Part shown: one piece after another, positions 35,403-48,900 of the stretch
Layout: each line of letters opens with the position of its first letter
Position numbering within the stretch: position 1 is the first letter of the stretch
Assembly: GCA_016859345.1 (NCBI GenBank)
Contig: CM029122.1
Location: forward strand, 665,501 to 729,500
Reading direction: 5' to 3'
Origin: Istiophorus platypterus
Lineage: Eukaryota; Chordata; Actinopteri; Istiophoriformes; Istiophoridae
DNA length: 64,000 nt
Notes under the pieces: generated by a model
Told to the model about the DNA's origin: nothing
The model's input: only the letters and a program-made list of their open reading frames with translations
Database searches by the model: none
Translations under genes and position numbers: made by a program

Positions 35403-35499
35403 TGGGGGGGGGTCGACCAGAGGACCTGATGTCGCTGTTCTGTCTTTGATCCTCAGGTTCAGCCTCTGACACCAGAGAAAGACTGTTAGAGACAGAGAT

Positions 35500-36660
35500 A
35501 AAATAACATCAGCTAAAGGTTCGTTTGAGTCAGCGTGAGCTGAGTTTAGCTCGGGTAGCTGGTTGAACTAGCTGGTCTACTCCTCTAGCCACCCGAGCTA
35601 ACGGTTAGCTAGTGTTGCTAGGTAACCGTAGCTGATGCTGCTAGCTGAGAAGTATCAAAGTCAGATTTCTGCAAAAACCTGAGCTTACATTTTCTGGAGG
35701 TTGTGGTTGAGGCTGAATTTGTTCTTTTAATCATCTCGTGATTGTTGGTTCTTCAGTTTTGTGTCTGTTTGGTTGTTTTAGTCATGTTTTGTCTTCTCCA
35801 GACCACTGGAGGGGCTTGGGCCCGGTCATCCATCCAGGGGCCCGGTGGCTCCAAATGCACCACCACCCCAGAATAATGGAAGCATTATCCTAAGAAAGGG
35901 GAGGTGTCGGAGGTGGGGGTAGGGGCTAAGGGGCCCTGCAGTCCGTTAGTCCGCCCCTGCTCCACCTCTTCCTCCTCCTCGATTTCTCAGAACGACAGAC
36001 GGGAGGAGGAGGAGGAGGAGGACGAGCAGTGAGGAGGAGGTCCCACGTGTCTGAGGAGCAGAAGTTTGAGGGAGCCCGACGGGAGGAGCAGGAGGAGCAG
36101 GAGGAGGAGTCCCGCTCATTATTCAGGTGAAGCTGCTGAGAAGCACAGAACCTCCTCAGTTACTCCTTCGGTCCGGTCGCTGGAGTCCAGAAGGTGAGCC
36201 AAGCCCCAGACCGGTGAGTAGGTTTTCACGGATTCTGCGTCCAGCACCAGAACGTCGTTACTGCGGGTCCACGTCTCACCTGCCGCTTTTAAACCGGGTT
36301 TACCGGTGCAGAAACGCATCGCACTAAACCGGTCTTTCTCCGTTTTTTTTTTAAAACAAACGGACCTGAAGTCTCATGTGGGCGGAGTCACGCTCCGAAC
36401 CGGTCCCCACGCGGCGAGTCCCGGTTCGGAGCGTGACTCACCCCCACCGATACAAGACAGAAGTAACGGACCCGACAGCGGCAGGTCCAGGTCCGGTGGA
36501 TCTGTCACAACCATAGAACCGGATTCAGACTCTCGGTCCAGGTTTCGGCGTCTCCAGATGTGTCAGGCTGACGTTTGGTTAAAATGTGGTAAAATTAGTG
36601 GAAGAAGAACTCAGGTCTGATCCAGAAGCAGAGAAAGTATCAGGGATTAAAGTAAACGAG
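35500..36660. promoter_or_regulatory. mylk: CpG/GC-rich block, candidate mylk promoter and non-coding first exon
   Basis: GC-rich with ggagga tracts (36000-36110) and many CpGs (36160-36560). A consensus plus-strand donor, CAGAAG then GTGAGC, at 36193 could end an untranslated mylk exon. The first mylk coding exon begins with an acceptor, so a 5' non-coding exon must exist somewhere upstream. Confidence 0.45.
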
Positions 36661-36924
36661 TCCTGATTGGTCCGATGATTCCTTACATCATCAGGTCGTT
36701 GATACTGATCTTTGATTAGTTTTGTGATAAGTGGCATCATTTTGTCTCTTTGGTCCAAAATACTTAGTGAGATAGAACCGCCTGAGAAGTTTAGAGTGGA
36801 CCGGTCTAAGTGGTGGAACACAAAGAAACAGAACCGCACACAGATTTTAATAGAATAAAAGCTTCAGAGCCACTGGTTTAATCTTTAAAAAGATGTTTAT
36901 GTATACTCTTAATCTGAAAAGTCC

Positions 36925-37262
36925 AAGGAAGAGCCAGGACATCCTGACCACCAGACCAAGATTGTGTTGGTCCAGGACCTCTGCAGCAGATACTTTAGGA
37001 CCGGAGACAATCACTCCGTCTTTGGTTCCTGGTCCGACCCCCCTCAGACCACTACCGGTAGCCCCCGCCAGCCTTGTTGTCTCGGAGACGCTCCGCCTCG
37101 GTCCTCTGGTCTAAACCATCTGGTCCCAGTCAGACGTGGTTCATGTCTTTACACCTGAGAACCAGCTGTTCTCTGATGAGTCCCAGAGCCGACATGAGCT
37201 GTTGTTACCAGATAATCAACGTTCTTCACTGGTTCTGTGACTGTCAGAATGTGCTGGATACT
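36925..37262 (+). repeat. Dispersed repeat family R1, copy A
   Basis: Shares long blocks with four other places here: accactaccggtagc, ttgtctcggagacgc, tctgatgagtcccagagc, cagataatcaacgttcttc. The most complete copies (54818, 58345, 60274) include actgatgagcc and aaacattatga, which I remember from the ends of a teleost Tc1/mariner-like family. So this is likely a non-autonomous or deleted derivative. Confidence 0.7.
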
Positions 37263-40200
37263 CAGTGTGTTTTCCACATGCTTTTGTTTCCATGTTTCCA
37301 CAGTGTTTGTCTGGGCCAGCTGACACCCCCCCCCCACACGCACACACACTAAGAGACTGGCCCTTTTGAGCTGAATGAGGCTGTGTTTTTGGTTTCTGGT
37401 CTGAACTGGGCCTCAAACTTAGGCGATGGTCTGGTGGATGAAACTACATGTGTGACCAGGTGTTCAGACTCCAATTGGTCCACCCAAGCTTCTGTGTGTT
37501 GGTCACAACCATGTTGTTCTTTGCAGAGCAGGGTAAGTCCGGACTGGGTTCTGGACTGTCGGGGCTGATACCAATACTGATGTTTAGGAGTTTAAAAAAT
37601 TCGATAGTACCTTCTTCACCTGATCTCCTTCTTTTTGTCTCCTTGAAAAGATCCAGTCCTTAATTCAAGGTCTGCCTCTGCACTGAGGCTTTAGTGTTGT
37701 CCTCATTTCTAAGTGTGTGTCAGAGGAGTGAGTGAGTCAGTGTAAATCAGGGAAGAAATAAACAATGGCTGAGAGTTTTTGAGGAGATCAATATAAACTT
37801 GTCGCTCAGAGACCAGAACCAGCTGCACCGGTCTGGTCGGAGACCTGGTCTCTATAAACTGGATGCAGTAAATTACTGTTTTGATGTGCAGTCAGATCAA
37901 TATCTGCCTGCTGTGGGGGGGGGGGGCAGGAAATACTGAGGGTTGGTTTGTAAACAGGAGCTAGCAGGCTAAAAGCAGCGGACCACAGTTTAACTGTCAT
38001 TAACCTCTGACTCTGTCCTCATGCTCAGTGTCCTCCTCCGATCCACATCCAATTGATCTCTGATCAGTAGCTTTCTGATCAGTCTGACGAGTCTAGAGTC
38101 TGTGGTCTGTTGGTGGTCAGGTCCTCTCTACCTGCTGACAAGTGTCTGTCAAACATAAAGGTTTGGGATTGAGAGGATGAGCGTCCCCTCTGAACACTGA
38201 TGTGACTGGTTTCCATTGAGCTGCTCATATCTGAGTAAATGTTCCACTGGACACGTGCCAGTAGGACACAGGACCAACAGAACATCGGACTGGTGACCTC
38301 CAGGCTGGGTCAGCCATTTTCAGTATTAGGGCGGACGCACCACCTGAACATGTTCGTCTCGTTATTCCTGGAGCTAAAACGTAGCTGGGTTCTTTCAGTC
38401 ATTGGGGCTAAACGTGTAAAAGCACTGGTCCTTTAGTTCTTGGTGGAGGGATGTGGGAGGCGGTGACGGCCCCTCCAGGGTTAGGTTGTAAAGGATGTTT
38501 GTGAAACGCTCGACTGACGTGAAGGAATCCTCTCCGATTAAAGCCCCAGCCTGAAGATGAACCCTGGAGCATGCTGGGAAGTTTCCTCTAACTTACCTGC
38601 GAACTTTCCTCTGAGCTCTGCTTCCTCTCACAAGCTGCCGTAGACCTTGTCACTCCTTTTCCCTCCTGTATCAGATGTCTCTTAGGGACAAGGTGACAAA
38701 GGCGGCGTTGTGTGGTTGGTCGCAGCCGTTTCTCTTCTGGTCTCCTGCTTGTTACCAAGTCACTGCCACACAGAACTGTCAGTGTCAGACTGAACAGAAC
38801 CAGGCGCAGTGGCTTCTAAACAACAGCCAAAGGCCAAAGTTCACACATTCTACGAGTCAAGTTCAGAACAGGCAAATTAATAGACTGTACCACAGCTCAG
38901 TCTCTGACACTGTGTTAGAAACGAAAGAGGGAAAAATTAGAAACAATAAGGGAACAGAACCACCCATAAAAACCTCGATAGGGGACTGAGGACAGGTATG
39001 TTACGGCAGTGAGTCTGGATTCATCACATGGAGCGAAGCTGGGACTGTAACTAACAGAGTCCTAGACCAGTCTCAGTTAGTTGTTTCTAAACTTCTGGAT
39101 CTTCATTGAATTCAGACCCTGCTTCAGAAATCCATATCATCTACAAATCGCTGATGCTGTGATGTCTTCACTGCAGCTTCCTGTGTCAATGTCTGGTTCC
39201 TCACAGTCGCTCATCTTTACGTTTCCAGCTCCACCTGGCGGCTGTGTCTCCACCTGGTGGCCGCAGCTGCTGCTGCTGGAGCAGGCAAGGTTCCCCCCAG
39301 TCTTAAGAGCGGACACATTTATCTTTAATTACTCGTCAGTTTGTCACATTATTGTGGGAATTTCTTCCTGAATAATTATCAGGATCATTTTAGAGTAGAT
39401 GAAAATTCATCCATGCACACATCACTCATGTTTTCCTATTGTCAGTCTCAGGTTGTCGGACAGAGTCTCGCTGAAGATTTCGCTCTTGTCAGGAGACGAT
39501 AAAAGCACTTAAATCAAATGAAAATAACAGTTAACACCAACGGGCACTGAAGTCGACCAGAATGAGGCAGCGAGTCTGGACAAACAGGGAGAATATGCTG
39601 AACAACAGTGAGACATTTAGGACCCTGAGTTCATCTTTCCAAGTCCTCGTTAAAATGAAATGTGTCGTCTTGAAGCTGTGAGTTTTCTGGAGCTTCTCTT
39701 CCTGTGTGACGGCCTGTTTACTGGATAGAGAAGCAGCAGGAAATGATGAGAGGAAGCCGAAGCTGAAGTTTCCCTCCTGATAATCGACTCTGTTAATGAC
39801 ATGTGCAGATGTGCGAGAGGGCTTCACTGATCTCTGCTTCTCTTTCAGAATAGCTGATACCGACTGTGTGTGAAACAACTAACCTGCTGACTGGAAACAT
39901 TCACATCACGCTGTGTGTCACCGGCCTGGTATCTGCATGTGAAACCAGCCGATTGACAGTAGAAACTGTTATTGATCGTCTATCGACTGCTCTGTTCACT
40001 AATAGAAAACTCAGACCGGTTCGCTTGTTTTCTCTGAAGGTGAAAACACCTCAGCACTGTTATCTGTGAAAGTAAATACTGTTAGAAGCCCCACTGTGGA
40101 GGGACCACAGAACAGGCCTACTATAGGGGCCCAAGAGGTCAGGGGCTCCCTAGACGGAGCCTCCATAAGGTGTGTATTGTTGAAAGTCATAGAGATTTGG

Positions 40201-40689
40201 TTATTTTGTGTCTCTTTCAGTCTGGGGGTGCTGCATAGTAGGGTGGGGGTCTGCTGCCACGTCTGTTTGCCTGTGAAGAAAAATGTGCCTGGAAACAGTC
40301 GAACCATCAGAGGTTCAACATGGCAGCACTGACGTGGACTTAATAGGAAGCAAAGGTGGACTTTCAGATAAAAACTCTAGTTTAAACCAGAAAGCGTCAG
40401 TGTATTTAGCAGCTGTTTACCATGTAAGGCAGCAGCAGAATATGAGTGTGTGAGCAGCATAGCTGACGTGTGACAGCAGGCTTCTGCTGTTTGCTCTGAA
40501 AACACAGATAAAACTGTCTGGTCCTCCGGCAGAACTCCAGCCAGCACAATATGAGCTCAGCCCCACTCAATGGAATCACTGGTGGCTGACGAAGCGCTTG
40601 CACTGGCCGTGCTCAGTGACCAGGGGCTGTAACCTGTGTGGTGATCAGGACCCAACCAATCAGCGTGAAAGTAGCCCAGTATCAGTGTC

Positions 40690-41010
40690 ATTAAATGATT
40701 TCAGAGACTTTCACTTCCTGATGAGATCATTATCTCTGGTTTTCCTCCAGAATAAAGCTCTAGAAAAATCTACTTATAAACCAGAGGAACAAAAGGCTGC
40801 AGAACTCCATTCAGATCTTACAGTTTTTAAGTCTCCTCCAGTGTCACAGTGATCCGGTGACAGTTGTCTGTACATCCACAGCTACACTGCCGACAGGAGC
40901 TGGTCACTGCTGGTTCAGCTGCGGTTAATGGAACAAAGGAAACAGGTAGAGGTCCAAAACACCGGGCTAAAGTTTCTCACAGTGTAACCAACTGACTCTA
41001 TGGCAAACTT
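40690..41010. repeat. Dispersed repeat R2, copy A
   Basis: Aligns over about 300 bases with 57555-57870: shared cacttcctga, tccagaataaa, ggctgcagaactccat, tttttaagtctcctcca, gagctggtcactgctg. Class unknown. Confidence 0.7.
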
Positions 41011-41689
41011 ATACCTCCTGTTTACATCCCCTAAAGCATCATGGAATCTGCAGTTTGAAAATTTAAAGTATGCTTAGCCCCCAAATAGAAATAATCAACA
41101 GCAACAAATAATAATAGAAGTGACAGAAACACTATAAGAACGTTTTTCATGAAGAACCACTGAAACAAATGAAAGCTAAGTCTGAAATGAGCAACGATCA
41201 TTTTGAGACAAACTCATCTTAGACTTAGTCTGAAACTGAAATAAAACCAATACTAAACTAAAACCCTAATGGAAAACCAAGAATGAAAATAAAAATCTCT
41301 GAACTTAAGAAAAATGAACATAAACTGATCTAGAACCAGAGAAGAAGAATGTCAAAACATTTTCTTAAAAGTTGACCTGAGTCTGGCAGAGAGTCGATGT
41401 TTGCTTCTGATCAGGTGAAAGATGCAGCCAGTCACATGTTAATGTGTTCACACGCATGACGGTCTCATCTTCAAGTCTTTGATCTGATCATTCCTCTCAC
41501 ATATACATACTGTCACACACACTCTCACACACTCACTGACACACAAACTCTCACACACTCACTCTGCTGTAGCCTGTCAATGCTTTATTATAATTTTAAT
41601 GTTAGTGTTTGATTTCATGTGGAGGAAGCCGAATGTTCATAAAACGTTATTTTAACGTCAGTCTGTATTTTTTTCTGTCCAACAGTAGG

Positions 41690-41848
41690 ATGAATGACTT
41701 CCAGTTGGCCTCAGCCTCCTCCAGCTTATCCAAGGTAACAGGCCCGTCACCAGGATGCAGTTCCTGTGGCAACGTGCCTCCAGCCTTTATCCTCCCTCCA
41801 CGCAACTCCCGGGTGGCCCTGGGGGGGGACGCCCGATTGGAGGGGAAG
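41690..41848 (+). CDS. mylk: mylk coding exon 1: start and first strand of Ig1
   Basis: ATG at 41690 (A at -3) follows a strong acceptor (ttttttctgtccaacag). 53 codons: MNDFQLASASSSLSK..., then VPPAFILPPRNSRVALGGDA, matching human EAPAFILPPRNLCIKEGATA. Donor AAG then GTGGGA. Confidence 0.93.
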
Positions 41849-42893
41849 GTGGGAAACACTGTTTTTAGTGATCAGGTTTTATCAATAGCAATACATTTAT
41901 CAGTGCATTATGAATAATCTGTAAATTGTCACATTACAAATTGTAGATATTTAATATCATTCCTTCTGAAAAAATTTTCGTTCTGAAGATTATTTTGTTG
42001 CTTTAATCCTTGAACACAAAAGATGAGGTGGTGAAGCCGAATTTAATCATTTACTCTCATATCAAATGATTAACATCCGTTTAGTAACGTATTATTGCAT
42101 TTGTGCTTATAGTAAGGAGCCATTTAATGAAAGTGGAAGGGGAGGGGGTTCTTGAGGGAGACAGGTGATTGCAGGTAAAAACCACAGAAAGTTTGTGACT
42201 GTAGCAGTGACACGCAGATCTGAACGCTGACCGGTATCATGTTAACATCAGGTCCTCGTCTGGTGTCTGGTCATTTACAGATGAAAACATGATGTTTACA
42301 AGAGGATACGTTTGAGTTTAAAGCCTGAGTTTAAACTCTGAGTTTAAAGCTCAAGTGTAAACCTCAATTTACTGAGGAGCAGAGCAGCATGTGAAGAGAG
42401 GGATTAAAATTTCTTCAGTCCTGTGACCGACTGCATCCTGAAGTGAAGCAGTCAACCACACACACACTTTGTGTCTCTCAGTGTGCCTGTCTCTCTCTCT
42501 CACACACAGACACACACTCAGATTGTTCACTGTTGTGTTTCTCATTGTTTTATTTTCTCTTTGAAGTCTTTTAACCATCTCTGACTTTAATCATCATTTT
42601 CTTCTTTTATTCTACTTTGTGTTTCATTTTCTCTGTTTTAACCAGTTGAGGACCAAATAATTTTCACAGTTTTAGGTAGAAAACACAGACCTTATTTCAC
42701 CTGAAGGTCTCACATTTCTACCTCAGGCTCCAACCGCTAGTGAGGAGAATGTTGCGTGTGTGTGTGTAAGATCCCACAGCACCTGAATGCACCGTCGGAG
42801 ATTAAACAGGGAGAGTGATGGATGTGCAAGGCCTCATGGGAGTCCATCTTAAAACCACCAATCAGGCGAAACATCTGTCCGCCACATGCTACA

Positions 42894-42985
<92 letters not shown>

Positions 42986-45900
42986 AACATGCTGCTCTCT
43001 CTGTAGTCATGAGGTCCTTCATTGATATAATGCCTAACCCCAGCCCCTGACCCTGACCTGAACCAAAACCTGGTTCTGACCGGAACCCTAAAACCAGGTC
43101 TGGGCCCTCAGACAGGCCCCTGAAGGTGCGAGGGTGGGACAAAATGTCCTCAGCTCCTCCAGATGCAGAGCAGATGTCAGTGTTGTGCGGAACATCATCT
43201 GTTTGTCAGACTTTCTTCTCGAAATGCTCAACATATCTCAGTACTGGAGGAACGTGACATGATTTTGGCTCAGTTCTGTTGTTGTCCAATGTGACTGGAG
43301 GATCTGAGTCCGACTTGGTCAGAACTCTGACTTTGTTAATCCTGAGTTGAGGTAAGCTCTGACTTTCAGCTCCAAAAAATGACTTTAACTCTGTGAACAA
43401 CAAACTCTCTCTGAGATTCTCTCAACCGCTCATTTCCTCATGCAGTCTCATCACAGGTCATTAATCTTTATGTTTATCATTAATATTTCTGTTGGGTGGA
43501 GACCAAGGGCTCATTCTATGGAATGCTCTCAGTCACATATTACACATGGTGCGTTCACTGTTAGCTCAGAATAAAACCTTCCAGCTGTTCGTTTAGTGAA
43601 CCTGTCTTTAAACTGTCTTTAAAGACAGAGATGACCAGCAACTTCCTACTATTGGACTCTGATAAACTGAAGTTATTGTGCTTGGCCCCCAACACCTCAG
43701 AAACACATTATCTAATGACAATACTTACTCTAGATGTCATTGTTCTGGCCTCTAGTGTCACCGCGAGGAACCTTGGAGTTGTCTTGGATACATTCACCTC
43801 TCTAAGTTTAAGAGTCGGCTTAAATCCTTCCTCTTTGATAAAGCTTATAGTTAGAACTGGCTCAGGATCAGCTTGAACTGCCTCCTCGCTATGCTACTCT
43901 ACTGCTGGGGGACTTCCCATGATGCACCAGGCTCCTCTCTCCTCCACCTCCTCGTCTCTCCCTGTGTGCGTCTATATCTCAAAAATGCTCGTTATTGACT
44001 TTCTTCCCTCTCTCTCCTGTAGCTCTGTTCTTCCTCGTCCCTCTCCTCTTCCTCCTGACGCTTTCTGCAGGTTTTTTCTGATGCTCCTGAGTCTGGATCC
44101 AGGACTGTAGAACCACCTACTGCCCCATGGGCCTGATCAACACCCACTGCTCTAATTAATATGATCCTACTGTTACCATTTCATTTAGTCCTATTAGTAA
44201 TATTATCAGTCCTGTTAGTATAACTATAATATATATAGCTATTAGTCCCATTATTGTGCTATGCTCTCCTCCCTCCTGACCCCCCACCATGAGCTGGTTT
44301 CTACCTATAAAGGGAGTTTTTCTTGTTCATGGAGGAAATGTTGTGTCTCTGTAAATAATAACTATAAAGAGTCTGGTCTAGAGCTGCTCTATATGGAAAG
44401 TGCCCTGAGATAACGTCTGTTATGATACAGAGCTATATAAATAAAATGGAGACAGCTGTGGGTTGTCAGTCAGTCTCCCTGCACTCAGGGACAGATTGTG
44501 AGACAACGGGCCCCAGGACACAGACATGCAAAGGCCCCGCCCTCTAATGTCTGAACAAGAGCCCCAGACTTGTGTGTTGTGTGTTGAGTGGTTGTTGTGT
44601 CTCTGTAGTCATTTCGTCAGTTCACCACTAATGACACTCCTGTGCTCTGTCTCTCAGGTGCGTGGTCACCCTGAGCCTCAGGTCACATGGTACAGAGAGG
44701 GCAGGTCTGTGATTGGTGGAGAGCGCTGTCTCGTGGAGCAAGGTGGGCGGGGTAACTTCAGGCTGATGGTGAGAGGAATCAGAGAGGACGACCTGGGACG
44801 TTACACCTGTCAGGCAACCAATCAGGCGGGGAGTCGACAGGTTACCGTGGAGATCCTCCTGGAAGGTAACAGATACCTTCAGTACTACTAATACTACTAC
44901 TACTTATACTACTACTGATACTACTATTACTACTACTACTACTATCATTACTGCTGTTACTACTACTACTATTGTTACTACTACTACTATTGTTACTGCT
45001 GTTACTACTGATGCTACTACTGATATTACTACTGCTATATCTACCAATGCTACTACTACTACTGATACTACTATTACTACTACTACTACTACTACTGCTA
45101 CTGATATTGCTACTGCTATTTCTACCAATGCTACTACTACTGATACTGATACTGATACTACCACTATTACTATTACTACTACTATTATTACCACTATTTT
45201 TACAACTGCTACTAATTTTTAACTACTGTATATTTATAACTTTCTTCAAATTTGTTTTATCTGTACAGTTACTCCCCAGTTTACAGTGTTGACTATAAGT
45301 CTCACTGACAGGATTCCACCATTAATGCTGTAGTTTTCCAACATGAACTCAGTGATGTTCCTCATAAAACCTACTGTGTGTGTAGGTGTGTGTTAGTGCG
45401 TTGTAAACAGCTCTACAGGAGCTTCCTGTTTGTTAAACACAACCAGACTTAGCTTTTAGGTTTTTACTGTCCTACCTCGGTCAGGCATCAGTAACCCGGA
45501 CTCACAGGAGCCACAGCGTGACCCCTGGGAGCCCACTGGACATTATTGGCTTATGGGCCCATTTCTTTGGGACCTAATGTGGGACCTTCCTGCCCCCACC
45601 AGTGTTTAAACAAACTCACGCAGCTTGCGGTCATGACCATTGCATGGCGAGGTCCGGTAAAAACGAATCAGCAGAACTTCACAGGGATTTGTCCCGGTGG
45701 GCCCGATGGCCAGTCAGACTATGGCCGGGGGGAAGGGAGGGCAGAGGAGGGACCAAAGGGTGCGTGTCCTTGTTTCTTATGATAGGGGAGGACGCCCCAC
45801 CTCTGTGGTACTATGCTGCCCCCTGTTGGTTTGGAGCATGAATTCGAAAGTCAGCCAGAGAGTGAGACCGTTGTTTTTATCAGAGATGATTTTAAAACAT

Positions 45901-48900
45901 ATTTCCTCTGTGTCACACTCTGGCATTTTGGAAGAAAAATGACTAAAACAACTATCAGGTTATCAGACTAGTTGCAGTTCTCAAGTGGTCTGGGAGAGGT
46001 CTACTTCCTTTCCCCAGAGTCCAGCAGCGTTCAGGTTTAGGCTCCCATATCTAAACGAAGTCCCAGAAAGCTTCAGCTCTGATCCAGCTCTCACTTCTCT
46101 GAAAACAGCATTGAAAACATTTCTCTTTAAAATCTGGGACGATTTATTCGTTTAATTTAATCTGTTTCAGCTCTGTTTTTATGTTCCTCATTGGAATCCT
46201 GTTTAAATGTGTATTTTATAATCCTGCTGTTCATTTCTTGTATGCAGCGCTGTGAGTGGCCTCACTGGTGAAAGGTTCTGTTCTAATAAAGCTGCTTCCT
46301 GCTGAAATCGCTGCAGCTGTGATCTTGTTTGGATTAAGATGGAAAATGTTCTGCCGATTCTCTGAAGCTCTCATGTTTTTCCACCCACAGAGAATTCTGG
46401 GAAGAGATACGTCCTCCCATCTTCCATGAAACCAGGGTGAGCTCCTCCTCTCCTCCTGTACCTGTCCTCTCTCAGCTCCATCTCATTTCTCTGGACAATT
46501 TGCGGACAAACAAGGAGCTGTAACTCCTCCTCATTGTGTTTGAGGAGGAGGTGCAAGCTCTGACCTTCTGCTCTCCCCAGAGGTTTCACTCTCACAAACC
46601 CTAAGTCTGGCAGTGCCCCCCCCCACCGCCGCCCCACCCACTGCTGTTGCTCTGATCTCATTAGCAGATTTGTGCTGATGTTTCTTTCAGAGTTATCTTC
46701 ATAATAAAACAGAAAAAAGGCATCAGTGACCTCCTTTCTCCGAGGAGAGAGATCAGCAGTTTAAAGGGCCAGACCTGTGCTTTCAACCACTGGTCCAGTA
46801 AATTGACCTGTGGGGACCCGAAAGCTGCTCAGCAAGTTTAATCAGACCTCCCATTTCAGAGTTTCAAACAATGTTCCCATCACTATTGAGGTTTGAGGTT
46901 TATATCCTCTCTCAGATTTCTCCAGGGATGTCGATCTACTGAAGGATGCTCTCAGTTATTACTTCGTCTTCACAGTAACAACAGCAAGTGATGTGAGGGT
47001 GTCTGACCTGGGATTAGTCTCTCAGGCTACATAGAGGCCACTGCCTCTCACTCTGATTGGTGGAAGTTCTAGGCGATGCAGTCTTTGGATATAAAGTGCC
47101 AGACCTTTTTTTTTTTTTTTTTAATACTAGACTTTTATAAACTTGAAAATCCTGATAACTATTTCTGTTATAATATGTCCCTTGCTAAATAAACACAGGA
47201 AACACAGTTAATTTATGATTCATGGTCATTACTGGGTTTAGATCAGTTCTATACTTGCACTGATACAACTACTGCATATATCACTGCAGCACAACAGAAA
47301 ACTCTATAATAACACACTTGACAAGCCTGAAACAAATCTGGTAATGAAAATAAACATGTAGCGACATTTTTGATGGCGCTGCACTTTCACGGTGTGGAGC
47401 AGGTCACAGGTCATCCTGTGACTGTCGTTGAAACCTCCTGTGACCTGAGCCGCGGCAGCTCTTCCGTCGGTCTGGACCGCAAGGGACGGCCTTCGTTGGC
47501 CCCGTGCGCCGATGAGTCTTGGGAGCCCAATTCCCCATCTCTGGTTCCTGGTCCGACCCCCCCCAGACCACTACCGGTAGCACCCGCCAGCCTCGTTGTC
47601 TCGGAGACGCACCAACCCGGTCCTCTGGTCTAAAACCATCTGGTCCCTGTCAGATGTAGTTCAGGTCTTTAGACCTGTGAACCAGCCGTTCTCTCACTGT
47701 CTGATGGTAACCGAGGTTCTTGACTGATTCTGCAACTGCGGTCGTTGGTGTCAACTGCTTAGAGGATCACACAGTGTGGATCGGTCTGGAGGTCGGCTTC
47801 TCTGAACTGGTGAACTGTGGCTTTTCTTTACTTTAATATATTTTGTTGTTGACATGTTGAAGAAGGAAAAGGTGACTCATCATAGTCTATTGAGTCTCTG
47901 TAATTAGACTGGATTTATATTTAATAGAATATTACAGATCCACATCCTGTTCTCAGTGGCAGGATCATTGGATTTAAAAGGAGTGTTCTCATGTGAACTA
48001 GCTACGTCTGTGCCATCCTGGTTACCACTTACTCATGAGCTTTCGACCCTAATGCTAATTATTTCATATTTGTTTAATAGAAAAGAACTGAGTCTGAAAA
48101 TCGATGTTTCAAATATGACGGTTGTTGACATTTTGATACTCTGGCTCAGTTTAGTTAACAAAGGTATTGTAAATTACTGTTAGTAACTCTAAGATATAAA
48201 CAGGCCTAACCAATCAAATTGATGGAAAACACATGAACATTGTGATGCATTTATTATTAAATCATTATACAGAATTACATAGTTTCTACCAGCCCCCCCA
48301 GCTCTGTCCGACTTCCAGCTGAGGATGAGTAAGTGTCTGTTAAGTGAAAATCACCCACAGCTGTTTTCTAACCAGTGTTAAAAAGTGAACAGTGAGTCAT
48401 TCTCATAGAACTTGTCTTCCCACGGTTCCAGGTATCAGTCTGCTGTCCCGGCACCGGAGATCAGGCCCAGCATCTGGGGCGAGAGTCCGCCAAAATTCGT
48501 CACCAAACCAGGCCGAGTGTTCGCCAAGCCGGGGGAGAGTGGGAAGTTCTTGGCCAAAACGACGGGTCGACCACAGCCCCGGGTCATGTGGTACAAGGTA
48601 GGAGGGTCGCTTGGACCTTTGTGATGTCACTGGGGGGGTGACAGGTACTGTGAAAACAGGAAGTTGCTTTAGTTTATCCTGTATCTTACCCAAAGATACC
48701 TTGACACACACAGCCAGTCCCAGCCGATGTTGGAGAAGAGGTTGGGTGCACCCTGGACAGGTGGGGGGGGGATGTCAAACCCAGAACCTTCTTACTTTGA
48801 GGCCACAGTTCCAACCACTTAACCACCAAAGTGATGGATGATATAAACATATATGAGAGCTTTGAAACGTTTTTTATCTGTTTATCCTTTATCAGGGGGG

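Larger units (their letters stand above)
36661..41689 (+). other. mylk: Gene-free 5 kb before the first mylk coding exon
   Basis: Probably mylk intron or upstream flank. It holds one copy of the dispersed repeat described at 36925 and one at 40690; the rest shows no supported exon. Confidence 0.5.
41849..44657 (+). other. mylk: mylk intron 1 with a LINE fragment and long (CA)n
   Basis: A (CA)n of about 90 bases lies at 42897-42984, and the LINE remnant at 43640-44452. Otherwise no exon or recognised element. Confidence 0.6.

Noticed and set aside
34396..35472. A 358-codon His/Thr-rich frame and overlapping Cys/Val-rich frames
   Set aside because: They translate a TG/TCTG simple repeat; several frames are open on both strands, as expected for such repeats.
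44904..45292. Poly-Leu and poly-Val frames resembling membrane proteins
   Set aside because: Translation of the (TAC)n repeat in mylk intron 2.
46371..46661. A 96-codon minus-strand frame over mylk exon 3
   Set aside because: It is antisense to a phase-consistent mylk exon; similarity to a protein is only compositional.
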